From positions 13,693,777-13,757,776 of the forward strand of contig CM020619.1 of assembly GCA_009829735.1 (NCBI GenBank): a stretch of 64,000 nt of DNA, written 5' to 3'. Of the stretch, positions 22,187 through 32,450 are shown piece by piece (the stretch's first letter is position 1; each line of letters begins with the position of its first letter). Origin of the DNA: Pyropia yezoensis. Lineage: Eukaryota > Rhodophyta > Bangiophyceae > Bangiales > Bangiaceae. The position numbers were made by a program, and so were the translations under genes. Under the pieces are notes generated by a model that saw only the letters and a program-made list of their open reading frames with translations, was not told the DNA's origin and made no database searches.

Positions 22187-24120
22187 GCCGACTTGGCGTC
22201 CGAATCTGAGGGCGGGGAGAAAGACGACGAGTCCGAGGACGACGTGTCCGCCTCCTCCGCCGGGGGTGTGGCGACCGCGACGACCGGTCGAGACCCACCC
22301 TCGCGGCGTGAACGTACTTCGTTCGTAGCCGACTTCTTACTCGCATTCCTAACAAGTTGTTGGGTGCGTTTACTCAACTTGGGGCAATCATATGCCCAGT
22401 GTCCATCGGAGTTGCAGTTCCAACACCGATTGTCTGTTCCGGGAGGGGTCTTCCCGACTGGGGAAGACGAAGAGGTACCCTGGGAAGTTCCCACGGCAGC
22501 TACCACCCTCTCCTTGCGGATTCGGCGTGCCTCTCTCAACTCTCTGGCTCGGCGCGCCTCCTCCAGTTCCTTGGCCAACTCGGCTTGACGCTCCTGGCGT
22601 TTTTCCTCCCGCAACTTGCGGTAGGCCTCGCCTCTGCGGTAGGCGAACCTAGCCAACTCGGCCAGGGTCGCCCGGGCAGTGTTATGCTCCCGGGTCTCCA
22701 TCCGGGCTGACCAATGGAGTCCCTCCACGAACCGACTCTTCACCACAGCTTGTGGATGAAGAAACTCACAAAGATTGTTGAGCTTACGGACTCGCTTCGC
22801 AAAGGACAACTCGTCCTCCGCCTCTTCCTGATGGGCTTGCGTAAACTCCTCGACTTGAGAAGCCAACGCCGATTCATCAACCGTGGCCCTCAACAACCAG
22901 TTGACGAGCTCCAAATAGGACGTCACCTCCCCAGCGCCTCCACTTGAGGAGCTGGGCATGACGGACATAAGTTCTGTCCGCAGGTCTCCCTTCGTAAACT
23001 CCTGTAGCATGTAAAAAGCCATGCCTTCACTTATGGCATTGTCGTCACAGGCTTTTGTGAAACGACGTAGGAACTCAAAGACACGGAGGGGGGGAGTTCC
23101 ATCCCACTCCGCTTTGTGCCCAAAAGAGTGAAGTGCATTCTTCTTGGCAGGGCCCATGGCTCGGGCCTGGTCAGGACCATACGCCACCGACTTGTTGTGG
23201 AGGGCGTAGGTCTCACAATCAAAGATCCTCTGGTAGACCGGGTTGGTCACCTGGACCTTGGGCGGCACCTCACGTTGAGGGAACAGCCGCTGGGGCACTG
23301 GGGTAAACTCACCCTCAGTGCCTGTAGTCCGGCGTGGCGCGCTTGGTGTAGCCGCCGGCGTTGCCGGGGGGTACTCCCCCATAAAGGGCGTATGCCCCAC
23401 CGAGTATGGTGTGGCTCCCTCGTTGGGAGTCACAGGTGTCGCCCCCTGTTCGGGGCGACCCGAGATAGGCGCAAGGGGGGATTCCCCCTGCGCCCGCGGG
23501 CTCGAAAGCCCCGATCCGGTCTGGACATTAAGGCCATCTGGCAAACTCGCCACAATCTGATACAGAATAGTATTCGTCATCGTGACCACCAGGTCCGGCA
23601 AAGTCTGCCGCAACACATTGGTCGCCTCCCGACGGACAGTTTCCGCGAGGAGTGGATTGACGACTCCAGTTGAGTCTCGGTCCGCCTCCGGGAGTCCACC
23701 TGAGGGGTAACCACGTTCCTCAGGGGTCTCAACCGGGGGCATGGGCGCGAGCCCATCGCCGACCAACGGAGGTCCGCCGTCCTCCGAAAGCCTAGTTGGC
23801 GACGGCTCCATGCCAAAGTTGGCTCCAACCCGAGTGGAACCCGCGGGGACAGTCCTCACCCCTTGGGACGTTCCCGTTGAGTATATCCCACGGGGGCCAG
23901 ACTTCGGCCCACCCACATCAGAAGTGTCACCCGAGTGAACTCCCGACTGAGTCGGGGTGGCCTGTTGCCCGCCCGCACTTCCAGTCCTGCTGGCTTGAGG
24001 GACCTCTAGTCCCTCTGCGACCCCAGGTAAACCCACCTGTGTCTCACCAGTATTCAAAGGCACTGAAGTACGTGCGTCACCCGTGTACTCCCCGGACGAC
24101 GGGGGGTCCGAACTAGCCAT
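22174..24120 (-). CDS. gag: Gag polyprotein of element B
   Basis: 648 aa from the ATG at 24120 (MASSDPPSSGEY); an upstream GTG frame extension is not needed, and element C starts the same way (MAGEGDPP). It has a long Gly/Pro/Thr-rich N-terminal segment and a conserved central capsid-like block from about residue 305 (FDCETYALHNKSVAYG...AEWDGTPPLRVFEFLRRFTKACDDN). A charged coiled-coil-like Arg/Glu helix follows (about 500-540), then a CCHC zinc knuckle CWNCNSDGHWAYDC at 566-579, then an acidic Ser-rich end. It is intact, unlike the pol downstream. It packages RNA and supplies the frame from which Gag-Pol is made by -1 slippage. Confidence 0.92.
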   Translation of the reverse strand: MASSDPPSSGEYTGDARTSVPLNTGETQVGLPGVAEGLEVPQASRTGSAGGQQATPTQSGVHSGDTSDVGGPKSGPRGIYSTGTSQGVRTVPAGSTRVGANFGMEPSPTRLSEDGGPPLVGDGLAPMPPVETPEERGYPSGGLPEADRDSTGVVNPLLAETVRREATNVLRQTLPDLVVTMTNTILYQIVASLPDGLNVQTGSGLSSPRAQGESPLAPISGRPEQGATPVTPNEGATPYSVGHTPFMGEYPPATPAATPSAPRRTTGTEGEFTPVPQRLFPQREVPPKVQVTNPVYQRIFDCETYALHNKSVAYGPDQARAMGPAKKNALHSFGHKAEWDGTPPLRVFEFLRRFTKACDDNAISEGMAFYMLQEFTKGDLRTELMSVMPSSSSGGAGEVTSYLELVNWLLRATVDESALASQVEEFTQAHQEEAEDELSFAKRVRKLNNLCEFLHPQAVVKSRFVEGLHWSARMETREHNTARATLAELARFAYRRGEAYRKLREEKRQERQAELAKELEEARRARELREARRIRKERVVAAVGTSQGTSSSSPVGKTPPGTDNRCWNCNSDGHWAYDCPKLSKRTQQLVRNASKKSATNEVRSRREGGSRPVVAVATPPAEEADTSSSDSSSFSPPSDSDAKSAGNE

Positions 24121-24219
24121 GTTGGCTGACGATCCGTACGACACGGTCCAAGTCCACCGTTCCTCTGAGACAGAGGGCCCCCTACACCCGGGTGCACCCG
24201 GAGGTAAAGTTTACCTCTG

Positions 24220-24237
24220 TCCCCTGCTGCTCCACCA
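24220..24237 (-). other. Primer-binding-like site of element B
   Basis: Two bases inside the 5' LTR the minus strand reads TGGTGGAGCAGCAGGGG. Element C has TGGTGGATCAGCGGGGG at the same spacing. A TGG start fits pairing with a tRNA CCA end. I could not name the tRNA. Confidence 0.65.
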
Positions 24238-24239
24238 AA

Positions 24240-24708
24240 TGTGGCAAAAACCACTTGCACACGCGACACCCAAGTTGGGGCGGTGTACAAGTGCTGCCTC
24301 CCGTGTCGGGGGAGCCGGAAAAAGTGCAAGTCGCACACACTCTGTCCCTGTTGTGGGGCAAACCCCCCACGGACAAACAAGAGGATGGTGTGTGGTCCAA
24401 CAGTTTCTTGGTCGCGACGGGGACGCAGGGCCAAGCCCCGCTGTCCCTCCCCTTATCCCCCCAGGGTCCCCTCAGAATCTCGCCACTCAGAATCTCCCAC
24501 CCCAGCACCTGCCCACCGGGCCACACGAAAATTCAAGACGATAAATGCAGAAAACCTTCAAATCCAAGTTGGATTTATTACTAAGCAAACTATCCCAAAC
24601 TTAGGGAATATGGACGCAAATACAGGGGGAGGAACGGATCAGGCTAGTGGCCTGCCGCCCCTTGCATGGCACGGGTTGCCCCCCTACCTGGGGGTCAATA
24701 CTGCCACA
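24240..24708 (-). repeat. 5' LTR of element B (469 bp)
   Basis: Direct repeat of 15328-15797 with about 15 differences. Read on minus it has TGTGGCA...TGCCACA ends and is followed outside by the GCCAC duplication at 24709-24713. Confidence 0.95.
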
Positions 24709-25680
24709 GCCACGTGTGTGGCACTCGAAATGTTCCACGGACTGAAGTTCGCGACCGCAGGGTTCGCAACGGAGAGGGGTTTCCGGGCCATCAATTGTGC
24801 AACGGTGGTGACGAGATCAGCGGTGATCGCGCAGCACAGAGAGGCTGTTGCACCGCACACCGCGCGGTTTGCAGAGGAGTTTCCCTTGCGCCCCACGGTG
24901 GCTGTCGGCATTTTGGCGTTGCTCACCCTGCTCAACCGCGCGCGCCGTGGTTGGCTTAATGTGACAAATCACCGGTGGCGGCAGGGCAGTGTAACGGGGC
25001 TCCTGTTCTTGGGGGCGCAGTTACAGGCGGCTGCAGACGCGGGCTGCCGTGTCCTTGATTGCGGGGCCCTGGCACTTGCCCGAGAGGGGGGCGGGGGGGG
25101 GAGGGGCGGCCCACCGAGGGAAGGCAGACTGGAACCGCCGAAGTAGGGGTGGAAGAGGCGCCCGCTGACGGGTTGTGTGCCCCCGGGCGGGCATGCGCCT
25201 GAGCGAGGCGGCGTGCCGACGGCGGGCCGCGTGCCGACGAGGGTCGCGTACCGACGGCCCGTGGGCCATGAAGGCGCCACGGGCCGTCGGGGGTGCGCGG
25301 CCCGACGGGGGTGCGCGGATCGTCGAGGGTGTTCGCACCGGGGAAGTGCCACGTGTCGTAGACCCCGTATTGCGCGCCGAGGCCGCTGAGGATGTCGGGC
25401 CCGCCGTCAGTGCTGGGGAAGAGTATTCCGAATCTGACGTGGATCACACTGGGATCCAGCAGTCGGTTGACCAACAGAATGCTGCCGTGAAAAACCCACG
25501 AAGCTTGTGTCAGGAAATCGTTCGTTGTGATCTGTGGAACCTGCTGCGTTTGTATTGCAGTGCCCGTGGCACGCCGAACGTAGGAGGCAACACGAATGCA
25601 CAATTGCAGAAAGAGCCAAAATAACCAGGAAATCGCAAGTCACCGCCAGGTAGAAAGTCAAACGATCTGAAGCTACTACA
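24709..25680 (-). pseudogene. 5' leader and gag start of element D, severed by element B
   Basis: With element B removed this joins directly to 15327. It lies between the 5' LTR of D and the D gag fragments. It has short minus-strand Ala/Ser-rich frames but no intact gag start that I can fix, and a G-rich patch at 25085-25110. Confidence 0.55.
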
Positions 25681-26560
25681 TGTGAGGAACCACTCACATT
25701 TCGGTAGCCCCCCGCGTCCTCGTGCTGGGCGTCAGCGACCCGTGCCAGCCGATAGGACAGCATGGTAAGGGTAAGAGCATGATGGTGGTGACGGTCGTGG
25801 GTCTGGGAAAGAGGACGGGGCGACGTCGGTGGTGGTCGGAAAGAGCACGGGGCGACGTCGGTGGTGGTCGAGTCGGGTTCAAAGGGTGAAGGTCGTCTTT
25901 GGTCTGTGTCTCTGGTCGCCCGTCTGGTCTTCCCCGGTGGCGCCGACATCCGCTCACTATATACTCGCGTCGGAGCTTCCCAGGTGCAACAAAGCATGCG
26001 TTTCTCCGTTGCGCCGCCGGTAGGCACAAAGTGGCCCAAAAACGAAGCATGGCTCTGAGAGCAAAGCATGGGCGGGCGTGGACACTAGAGGAGTCCCCCC
26101 CAGTTTGCTCCCAAACGAAGGGTCTCGCGTGCGGTGCCTAGTGCGCCGTCCCAGCCGGCCCCGGACCCCAGTCGGTCCGGAGGTCCGAGACGCGTGTAAG
26201 CACGGTTCAATCGTGTCGACCGGATCGGTCAGCCGGCTAGCCAGTCACATCGCTGCAAAGCTGCAGCGACGACAGTCTAACGGACTCGCCAGCTGTGGCA
26301 GATGTTGCTTGTCATGGGTGCTGACCGTGACGCCTTTCGACAGGCCATGACGGGCTGTCGATGGCTCCTGTCGTGCGGCTGGCGAGACCCCGTGAGACAG
26401 CGGCTGACTCATCTTGAATCTGAAAGGTACACCGTGCCACGCCCCACACACAAGGAGTTGATCCACGTTGCCAGGAGTTGGTTCTGCAGGATCTGTACGT
26501 AGAGGTCCCATATTTTATCCCATACGTAGTAGGCAAGGGATTAGCATAGAAGTCCTTACA
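25681..26560 (-). repeat. 5' LTR of element D
   Basis: Homolog of 9914-10794. In element orientation it begins TGTAAGGACTTC (26560) and ends GGTTCCTCACA (25681), so the TG...CA ends are intact here. A TATATA box lies on minus near 25959. Similarity to the other copy is strong in the middle (about 25860-26460) and weaker at both ends. Confidence 0.8.
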
Positions 26561-27163
26561 ACTACGTATGGCCGCGCCAAACCATTGTGTAGGCGGCAAA
26601 GAGCCGGAGCACTCGCGAAAGACGGAGCCACTGTCTCCAGCACGATCGTTACGGATCATCGACATGGAACGCGATTCCTTCACGGCCGTCGAAAAGCTGT
26701 AATGGTAGTGCAGCACCGAAGAGGTCCAGCTCTCCGAACGACGTCAGAAATTGTATAGGAACTATCCATGTCTCAGTGCAGTGCCTGCAGGGTGCTGGTT
26801 CGACCAAGAGGGCTGAGCCCTTGTGAGCATGGAGATGCCAAGCTGGACTGTGAATGCTATATGTTCCCAATACAAGGCCGAGCTGATTTAGTCTTTTGGG
26901 CAGACCTACGAGCCCTTCCGATGGGCGCTCGCAGCGGGAAAAGAGCCACTTAGAGACGGCCTTTCCTCCCATAGCTTGGAGCTTGCCTCGGAAGATGGCA
27001 TTGGCAGAGCTCTGTTGCCCCCTCCGGCTAGTGGGGCTCGGCTTCAAGACCACCAACTGACCTGCATGCGCGCAGTTTTTTCCTCTGATGGCATCAACTA
27101 AACAGATGAATCGATAACAGCCATGAATCATTTCCGGTTGACACTTGCTGGAGGCGGAATTGC
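26561..27163. other. Intergenic, no gene recognised
   Basis: Right flank of element D. A minus frame contains a stretch loosely like the integrase C-terminus of chromoviruses (LPLQLFDGREGIAFHVDD near 26700-26650), which could be another relic. The match is too weak to call. Confidence 0.35.
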
Positions 27164-27164
27164 G

Positions 27165-27946
27165 GGGAAGAGCGCACGATAAATCAATTGCAACGGTGAG
27201 CTGGATGGTGAGTTTTTGCACACCGTCGACTTCGTGAGATCGGGCTTGAAGACCACCCGACTCCCCCCGAAGCGCACCCTGAACCACTCTCCCGCATCAA
27301 GTGCCGACCAGGGACCGCCCACGGTACCGCCAGTTGACTTCCGCTGGGATGGAGCACCTAGGAGGGGTGGAGACAGAAAAAGTGAGGCGCCACCTGGGGG
27401 GAGGGGACGACAGTCGGAAGGGGGTGACCTCAGTAAATGGGCAGGAGAGGAAAGACAAGGGGAATCGAAGGAACTAGGACAACAATAAGCTGAAGTCTTC
27501 TCTCACGCATCCGACCTCCCCCCCCCGCATCTGCGCCAAAGGGTGGCACCTACTGGCCAGGGAGACGGGCTCTATCGTCTGTCTGGCTGCATCCCGGCCG
27601 CCCGCCGGTCAACGTGCTCATTCGGTTGTTCACACCCTCTCCATCAACAAGCGGTAGCAGTCCACCCAGCCACTGGTGTTCCACCTCCGCCTTCTTCCCC
27701 TTCCGTAATTGTCAGGTGGTGACGAAAGGTTGTCTGTCATCATGGGTAATAGAGTCCGTGGACGGGAAAGGGGGCCCCACCCCCCCTGCGACGGCATCCG
27801 AGGGGGGGCTTGTGACGCGTTTTATGACACGTTTAGCGTATCGATCCCCCGATGTCGACATGGGGAGGGCCCATATACCAATAAATGGTAACGCAATCGT
27901 GGGATCTTGACGCCACTTGGCACTAAGTGGCATACGTGTTGCGCCA
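27165..27946 (+). repeat. 782-bp inverted repeat, left copy (probable LTR)
   Basis: Near-identical, in reverse orientation, to 42297-43078. On plus the repeat runs GGGAAGAGCGCACG...GTTGCGCCA. With the extra T seen in the right copy the ends are TGGG...GCCA, which is LTR-like. Sequence just inside continues to resemble that beside the right copy for about 35 bp. No coding content. The two copies face each other across about 14.3 kb that includes element C. Confidence 0.75.
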
Positions 27947-28412
27947 TGGTGCCCTACTTGATCACACGAACGGGTTAAGAAGCCTCTCCAATGTCTACGG
28001 GCTTTTCGCAGTCCGAAACGAGGTGAGGTGCGCAAAGAGAGTGAAAACAAGTGAGCAACAACTCCTTGTCCGTGGCCGCTATCCCGATAGTCCTGAGACC
28101 ATATGCCTGAGACTATTCCGATACTAAAAAGAGCCTGTTTGGGTGCAGCGATAGCCCAGGAACCAACAAGGTCGGAAACTGGGCTCCATTTGTCGGCTGA
28201 GAACGTGCCACGCGGAACCACACGATCATTTCGCATTTTCAGCACTTCGCTTTGCAGTAAACTGTGAATGCGGGTAACCACCAGAAAGTCCGGTTCCCTG
28301 GTTTCGACGGCTAAGAGGTGGGGCCACTGGAGACGTGCCCCCCTCACATGATAAATGGCACCAATAGAATCGATGCAATGTACCGACTACATATCATCAT
28401 GTATTAATTATA
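27947..28412. other. Intergenic, possible internal remnant of the 782-bp-LTR family
   Basis: Starts TGGTGCCCTACTTG directly after the repeat, which could be a PBS. No pol or gag signature follows. Confidence 0.3.
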
Positions 28413-29000
28413 GATTAATCAGTTGGCGCTTTCCCGTTTTTGTATGTCTTTTCTAACTAAAAGATGAATGAGCCCTCCACCACTCCACCCCCTTCTTTTC
28501 ACTGCCTGATGCCCCGCTCGTTATATAACACTTTTCTCCCGACACGCCACAAAGCGGACTGGCGCTGCGCGACGGTAGGTCGCTCACGCGGACGCTGCCA
28601 ATTGTGGCACCACGGATGTCGCTGACACTGCAGACTTCCTTGCCGCGGCCCTGGCCAACGACCCCCACCCTTTCATGGTAGCATGCGCCAAGTACGGTGG
28701 GGGGTCAGGGTGACGCTGAAGAACACTAGTGCCGAAGCTGCTACGGCCGCTGGCTCTGTCGCATTCGCTGTAACGCCCAGGGTCGCAGCCGACCAATCGC
28801 CGCCTTCAACACCGTCCTTGGCGGCAAGAAGCTCATCTACGAGAGTGCGAGGAGCGCGCAGGTGTAAAGGGCAGTGTTTGGGCGACGAAGTGAGGGGCGC
28901 GCTCCACGGCGTCGCGGCAGCAAGGTCAGGACCAGTCCAGCAAAAACTTAAATTAATTAATGCAATATTTAAGTGATTGAGCTACAGATTAATCTATCTG
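28413..29000 (+). repeat. Diverged inverted repeat, left copy
   Basis: Shares blocks with the reverse complement of 43330-43725: CAGTTGGCGCTTTCCC, then CGCGCCAAGTACGGTGGGG / GCGCCAAGTACGGTGGGG, then GAAGAACACTAGTGCCGA. One plus frame gives an Ala-rich stretch, but neither copy keeps a full ORF. Order relative to the 782-bp repeat differs at the two sites, so this is an independent repeat family. Confidence 0.6.
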
Positions 29001-29780
29001 CGATGTAAAATACCCCCCTCTTTTTCCATCCATGCCCCCCATGTGATTCGTTTCGGGGCGAGTCGGCATCGCGTCCCACACTGTTAAGGTGATGCCGGAT
29101 CTCACCCCAGCCATCCAATCAGCGCTCATGCACAACGACATCTGATTCCACCTGCGCTCACCTCGCCGTATGTTTTAAGCGTATTGCGGATGAATTCAGC
29201 AGCAAGCAATACACGTGTTCAAAGGAGTGACTGGCTGCAGGTGTCTATGCGGTCGGTTGCCTGTCGGAATTGCTCTCAGAGGTGTCCGGCAGCGACCAGT
29301 CGGACTTGGCGACCCAACAGCTTGTAATTCCTGCATGGATGAGCGGAAAGCTGAGCAGCCTAATCCATGCGGCACCGTGTAGACGATGAGTCCAGTGCGT
29401 AGGTGCGCCGGAGAGCCCGCCATGTGCCTTCACGGCGCTGTAGCACCAGACTTGGGTCGCTACGCGGCTGACTGCAGCACGAGCTCTCGCGTACTAGACC
29501 TGAATGATCGATGGAAGAGCCATGTTGGCGACCGTGAGCTATTCTGACAGTCATGTGACGTTGCACAAGGGCCTCAAACGCCTGTTTGACCACAGGACAC
29601 CCTGTGGAGGAGAGGGCCTCGTTACTTGTGCGACTAAACTGCGCTCGCTAGTTCTAACATTGGAGTACGAACGTGTGACGAACCACCTGGACGGAAGGGA
29701 TGAAACAGAGGTGTCTTCTTGAGCGGATTAGGGCTTGTAGCCCCCTTCTGGGCCTTGAGTCCTTCACCGGCGCTCATCCC
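29001..29780. other. Intergenic, left flank of element C
   Basis: No gene recognised. A block CCTCTTTTTCCATCCATGC (about 29019-29037) recurs at about 39467-39485 on the right side of element C, so part of this flank is itself repetitive. Confidence 0.4.
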
Positions 29781-30319
29781 TGTGGGAGATTGGGCCGGAA
29801 TTCGGTACCAATACTTTGAAGATTCGGGTCAAGTGGACCTGACCGGAAGTCGAAATTCACCCGACCCACGATGGTGAAACTTCTGACTTCTGGACGGAAA
29901 TTCGACTAGGACTTCCGACATACTAGAGCAGGGTAATGCTGCTGGTATTTGTTTCTTGGGATTTTTGCACGGGAGCCAGACGGATTTCTACGCTTTGAGT
30001 TCTTTGCATGTGGAGTGATATGATTGGTTTGTTTGAGGGTTCATTTTCTGAGTGTTTTGAGGGGTTGCGTGAGCGTGTGAGGAGGGTTGATAAGGAGGGA
30101 CAGCAAGGCGGGGAGGGCCCACCTTGGCTGGCCAAGCAAGAAAACACCGTCTGGCTCCGACACATCTTGTTCGTGCCTTGGTGAGTGGACCCGCTCACCA
30201 CACGCAAGTTCCGTGTTCGGCTGTGTGGAGGTGCTTGCTTCCGGTGTCCCAAGTTGGGATATCGGCAATACTCCTCTTCCTTCCCTGACTCGGGGTTGGT
30301 GCTTGGGAGTACTGCTACA
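29781..30319 (+). repeat. 5' LTR of element C (539 bp)
   Basis: Starts TGTGGGAGATTGGG and ends GGAGTACTGCTACA, so TGT...ACA ends. The same sequence recurs at 38808-39346. Confidence 0.97.
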
Positions 30320-30321
30320 GT

Positions 30322-30338
30322 TGGTGGATCAGCGGGGG
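30322..30338 (+). other. Primer-binding-like site of element C
   Basis: TGGTGGATCAGCGGGGG lies 2 nt after the LTR. It matches the element B site at 15 of 17 positions and at the same 2-nt spacing. Confidence 0.65.
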
Positions 30339-30636
30339 AGAGGATATCGACTTTGGTACCTCCCTTGACCGGAGACGGGACCAAGTTGGCCCCTCTCCCC
30401 CTTCGGCACCGAGACTTCCGGTGACACGATCGACTCGCCTACGTTCCGAGCGTTCGCTGGGCGACGAGGTTGGCCACCGTGAGTCTTGGTGGGAGACCCG
30501 GAGTTTCGGGAAACCTCACCGCCTTCCTTGAGGCAGGTGGAGGGGTGGAACGTGCTCTAGGAACTCCCTAGCTGACGATCCCCGACTCTGGACACCGTTT
30601 GGTCGTTTTGGTTGACTCCACGTGACTCTTGTGGAG

Positions 30637-32400
30637 ATGGCTGGTGAGGGAGACCCCCCCATTGCGCCGAGTGTACCTGGGGAGGGGGAGCGTAGTCCTC
30701 CCCCGACGGGCGGAGTACCACCCAGGCCGGGCAGTGCGGATGTGGTGGGTCCAGAGGTTGGACCCCGACGGCGATCGGCCAGGTTCCTTCCCAGGCCGTC
30801 ACCGGAAGAGACGGGCGGAGTTCGCCCTTCTCCGGTGGGAGCGCCAAGCCAGCGTCAGGCTCCGGCAACCTCTTCGGGGAGTGACGACACTCACTTCGGC
30901 ATGGGACCGCCGACCGGCAGAGGTGACGGGACAGGGAGTTCTGTACCCCGGGTTGGTGGGTCCGCGCCACGACTGGTGCCGGAAGGACCGGGTGGGAGCT
31001 CGAGTCAAGCTCCACCTGGATCATCCGGTATCGTGGATAACTCGGTGATGACTGCCATCGCACAAGTCGTGCGAGAGGAGGTGGGGAAGGCGTTGAAGGG
31101 GAGCACCCCTCCGCCTGAGCAGGCCTCGAGGCGTCAGAAGCGACGGGAGATTCGACGTACTCTCCGTCGTGAGGTGGACTCGGAGTCTGAGTCCTCTGCA
31201 AGTGGCAAGTCGGGTGAAGAAGATCTTACTCGACATGGTCGTGTGACTCACACGGACCGTCTTGGGACTAGAGTCGTCCCAGGAAAGATCGTGGTGAATA
31301 ATCCATTGTTCAAGGATGTCTTCGACTGTGAGACATATGGGTTGGTCAACAAGTCGTTGACCTACTCAAATAGCCAGGCCCGTACCCTGGGCCGGCGCAA
31401 GAAACACGTTGCGCAATCATTCGGGGTCCGTTCAGAATGGGACGGGACTCCACCCCTGAAGGTCTTCCAGTTTTTGCGGAAGTTCGCAAAAGCCTGCGAT
31501 GACAATGATGTCTCTGAAGCTGAAGCGTTTTTCATGCTTCAGGACTTCACCAAGGAGCCACTCCGCTCCGAGGTGATGAACGTCATGCCAAGTCGGCATG
31601 GTGGGAATCCGGGTGAGGTGACCTCCTACCTGGAGTTGGTTAATTGGATCCTTCGTCTTCACGCAGACGAGGCTTCCTTGGCTGTGCAGGTTGAAGAGTT
31701 CAACCGCGCCACCCAGAGTAAGGGTGAAGAGGAACGGGAGTTCGCTGAACGACTCCGTCAGCTGAACGTCCTCTGTGGATTCCTATATCCCCAAGGAGTC
31801 ATTAAGGGACGCTTTGTGGAGGGTGTCCACCGAGCAGCTCGAGCGACTGTGCGAGAGCGTAATACTCCGACCATGACTCTGGCGGAGTTGGCACGCATCG
31901 CCCAGACTAAGGGTGATGAGTACCGCTGGCTCGTGTCTGAGCAGCGGAAGGAACGAGAGAAAGAAGTTAAGGGAATGGAAGCAAGTCGCTTCCGCAGAAC
32001 TGCAAGGATGCCTTCCTACACGCGGACGTACCCTGCAGTACCTTCGTCCTCAACTCGAGAGACGGAAGGTATGGTGGCCGCCATCCCTGATAAGTCACAG
32101 GGAAAAGCGGGGCCATCGGCGTCGATGAGTGATCGGCCGTGTTGGCAGTGTTCCAAGTCGGGACACTGGGCAGCCCAATGCCCCACTCTGGACGTTCGTT
32201 TGAGAGCCCTGTTGGCTCGTATTGGGAAGCTCGGTATTCCGAGGACTGATTCGGATACCCGGCCACACACCACACGTGTGACGGCCATGACTCAACCTAA
32301 GTCAGAGGATGAGTCCACGCTTGAGAAGGGGGAAACCTCTTCCCCCAGCTCAAGTGGCAAGGATACTCCATCATCCGAGTCGGATGAGGGAAACGCCTAG
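30637..32400 (+). CDS. gag: Gag polyprotein of element C
   Basis: 587 aa from the ATG at 30637; the upstream in-frame GTG is not used by analogy with element B. The Pro/Gly-rich N-terminus is followed by a basic segment (about 165-200), the conserved capsid-like block (FDCETYGLVNKSLTYSNSQ...SEWDGTPPLKVFQFLRKFAKACDDN, from about residue 229) and a CCHC zinc knuckle CWQCSKSGHWAAQC at 502-515. A Ser/Glu-rich end follows. It terminates with TAG two codons after the GGGAAAC slippery site. Collinear with the gag of element B. Structural protein of the retrotransposon particle, acting in the cytoplasm and binding RNA. Confidence 0.94.
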   Translation: MAGEGDPPIAPSVPGEGERSPPPTGGVPPRPGSADVVGPEVGPRRRSARFLPRPSPEETGGVRPSPVGAPSQRQAPATSSGSDDTHFGMGPPTGRGDGTGSSVPRVGGSAPRLVPEGPGGSSSQAPPGSSGIVDNSVMTAIAQVVREEVGKALKGSTPPPEQASRRQKRREIRRTLRREVDSESESSASGKSGEEDLTRHGRVTHTDRLGTRVVPGKIVVNNPLFKDVFDCETYGLVNKSLTYSNSQARTLGRRKKHVAQSFGVRSEWDGTPPLKVFQFLRKFAKACDDNDVSEAEAFFMLQDFTKEPLRSEVMNVMPSRHGGNPGEVTSYLELVNWILRLHADEASLAVQVEEFNRATQSKGEEEREFAERLRQLNVLCGFLYPQGVIKGRFVEGVHRAARATVRERNTPTMTLAELARIAQTKGDEYRWLVSEQRKEREKEVKGMEASRFRRTARMPSYTRTYPAVPSSSTRETEGMVAAIPDKSQGKAGPSASMSDRPCWQCSKSGHWAAQCPTLDVRLRALLARIGKLGIPRTDSDTRPHTTRVTAMTQPKSEDESTLEKGETSSPSSSGKDTPSSESDEGNA

Positions 32401-32450
32401 CCGCTGGGACTAAGACTGACCCAAAGGCTCCAGCGGTAATGAAGCGGGTT
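32388..32450 (+). promoter_or_regulatory. -1 ribosomal frameshift signal, gag/pol of element C
   Basis: The heptamer G GGA AAC (32388-32394) is in the gag frame. A 6-nt spacer GCCTAG contains the gag stop. A perfect 7-bp stem CCGCTGG (32401-32407) / CCAGCGG (32430-32436) follows, with a 22-nt loop. Loop bases GACCC (32418-32422) can pair with GGGTT (32446-32450), which would make an H-type pseudoknot. The pol frame is -1 and is open from the slip site to 36428, while a TGA closes it just upstream (32385-32387). Confidence 0.88.

Larger units (their letters stand above)
15328..24708 (-). mobile_element. Element B: complete chromovirus with antisense ORF
   Basis: A 9,381-bp element bounded by direct LTRs (15328-15797 and 24240-24708) and a perfect 5-bp target duplication GCCAC (15323-15327 and 24709-24713). 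In element orientation it carries 5' LTR, a PBS-like site, gag (24120-22174), a -1 frameshift signal, pol (22177-18179), a convergent opposite-strand ORF (16139-17971), a polypurine tract (15810-15798) and the 3' LTR. The LTRs differ at roughly 15 of 470 positions. Pol has two in-frame stops and the antisense ORF has one. There are no frameshifts in any of the three ORFs. Probably recently inactivated. Confidence 0.95.
9914..26560 (-). mobile_element. Element D: degenerate chromovirus split by nested element B
   Basis: Two direct copies of an ~880-bp sequence (9914-10794 and 25681-26560) bound a minus-strand Ty3/gypsy element. Removing element B plus one copy of its GCCAC duplication (9,386 bp) leaves about 7.3 kb, a normal size for a chromovirus. 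The internal order is 5' LTR, leader, gag with CCHC knuckle, protease, RT, RNase H, integrase, chromodomain, 3' LTR. The LTRs differ at many sites and pol carries stops, frameshifts and a deletion, so the element is old. The flanking pentamers read on minus (GTAGT and ATGGT) differ by two transitions, which fits a decayed target duplication but does not prove it. Confidence 0.82.

Noticed and set aside
24241..25146. A 301-codon plus-strand ORF starting MAKTTCTRDTQ
   Set aside because: It is the antisense strand of the element B 5' LTR running into element D sequence. It ends differently at each LTR copy.
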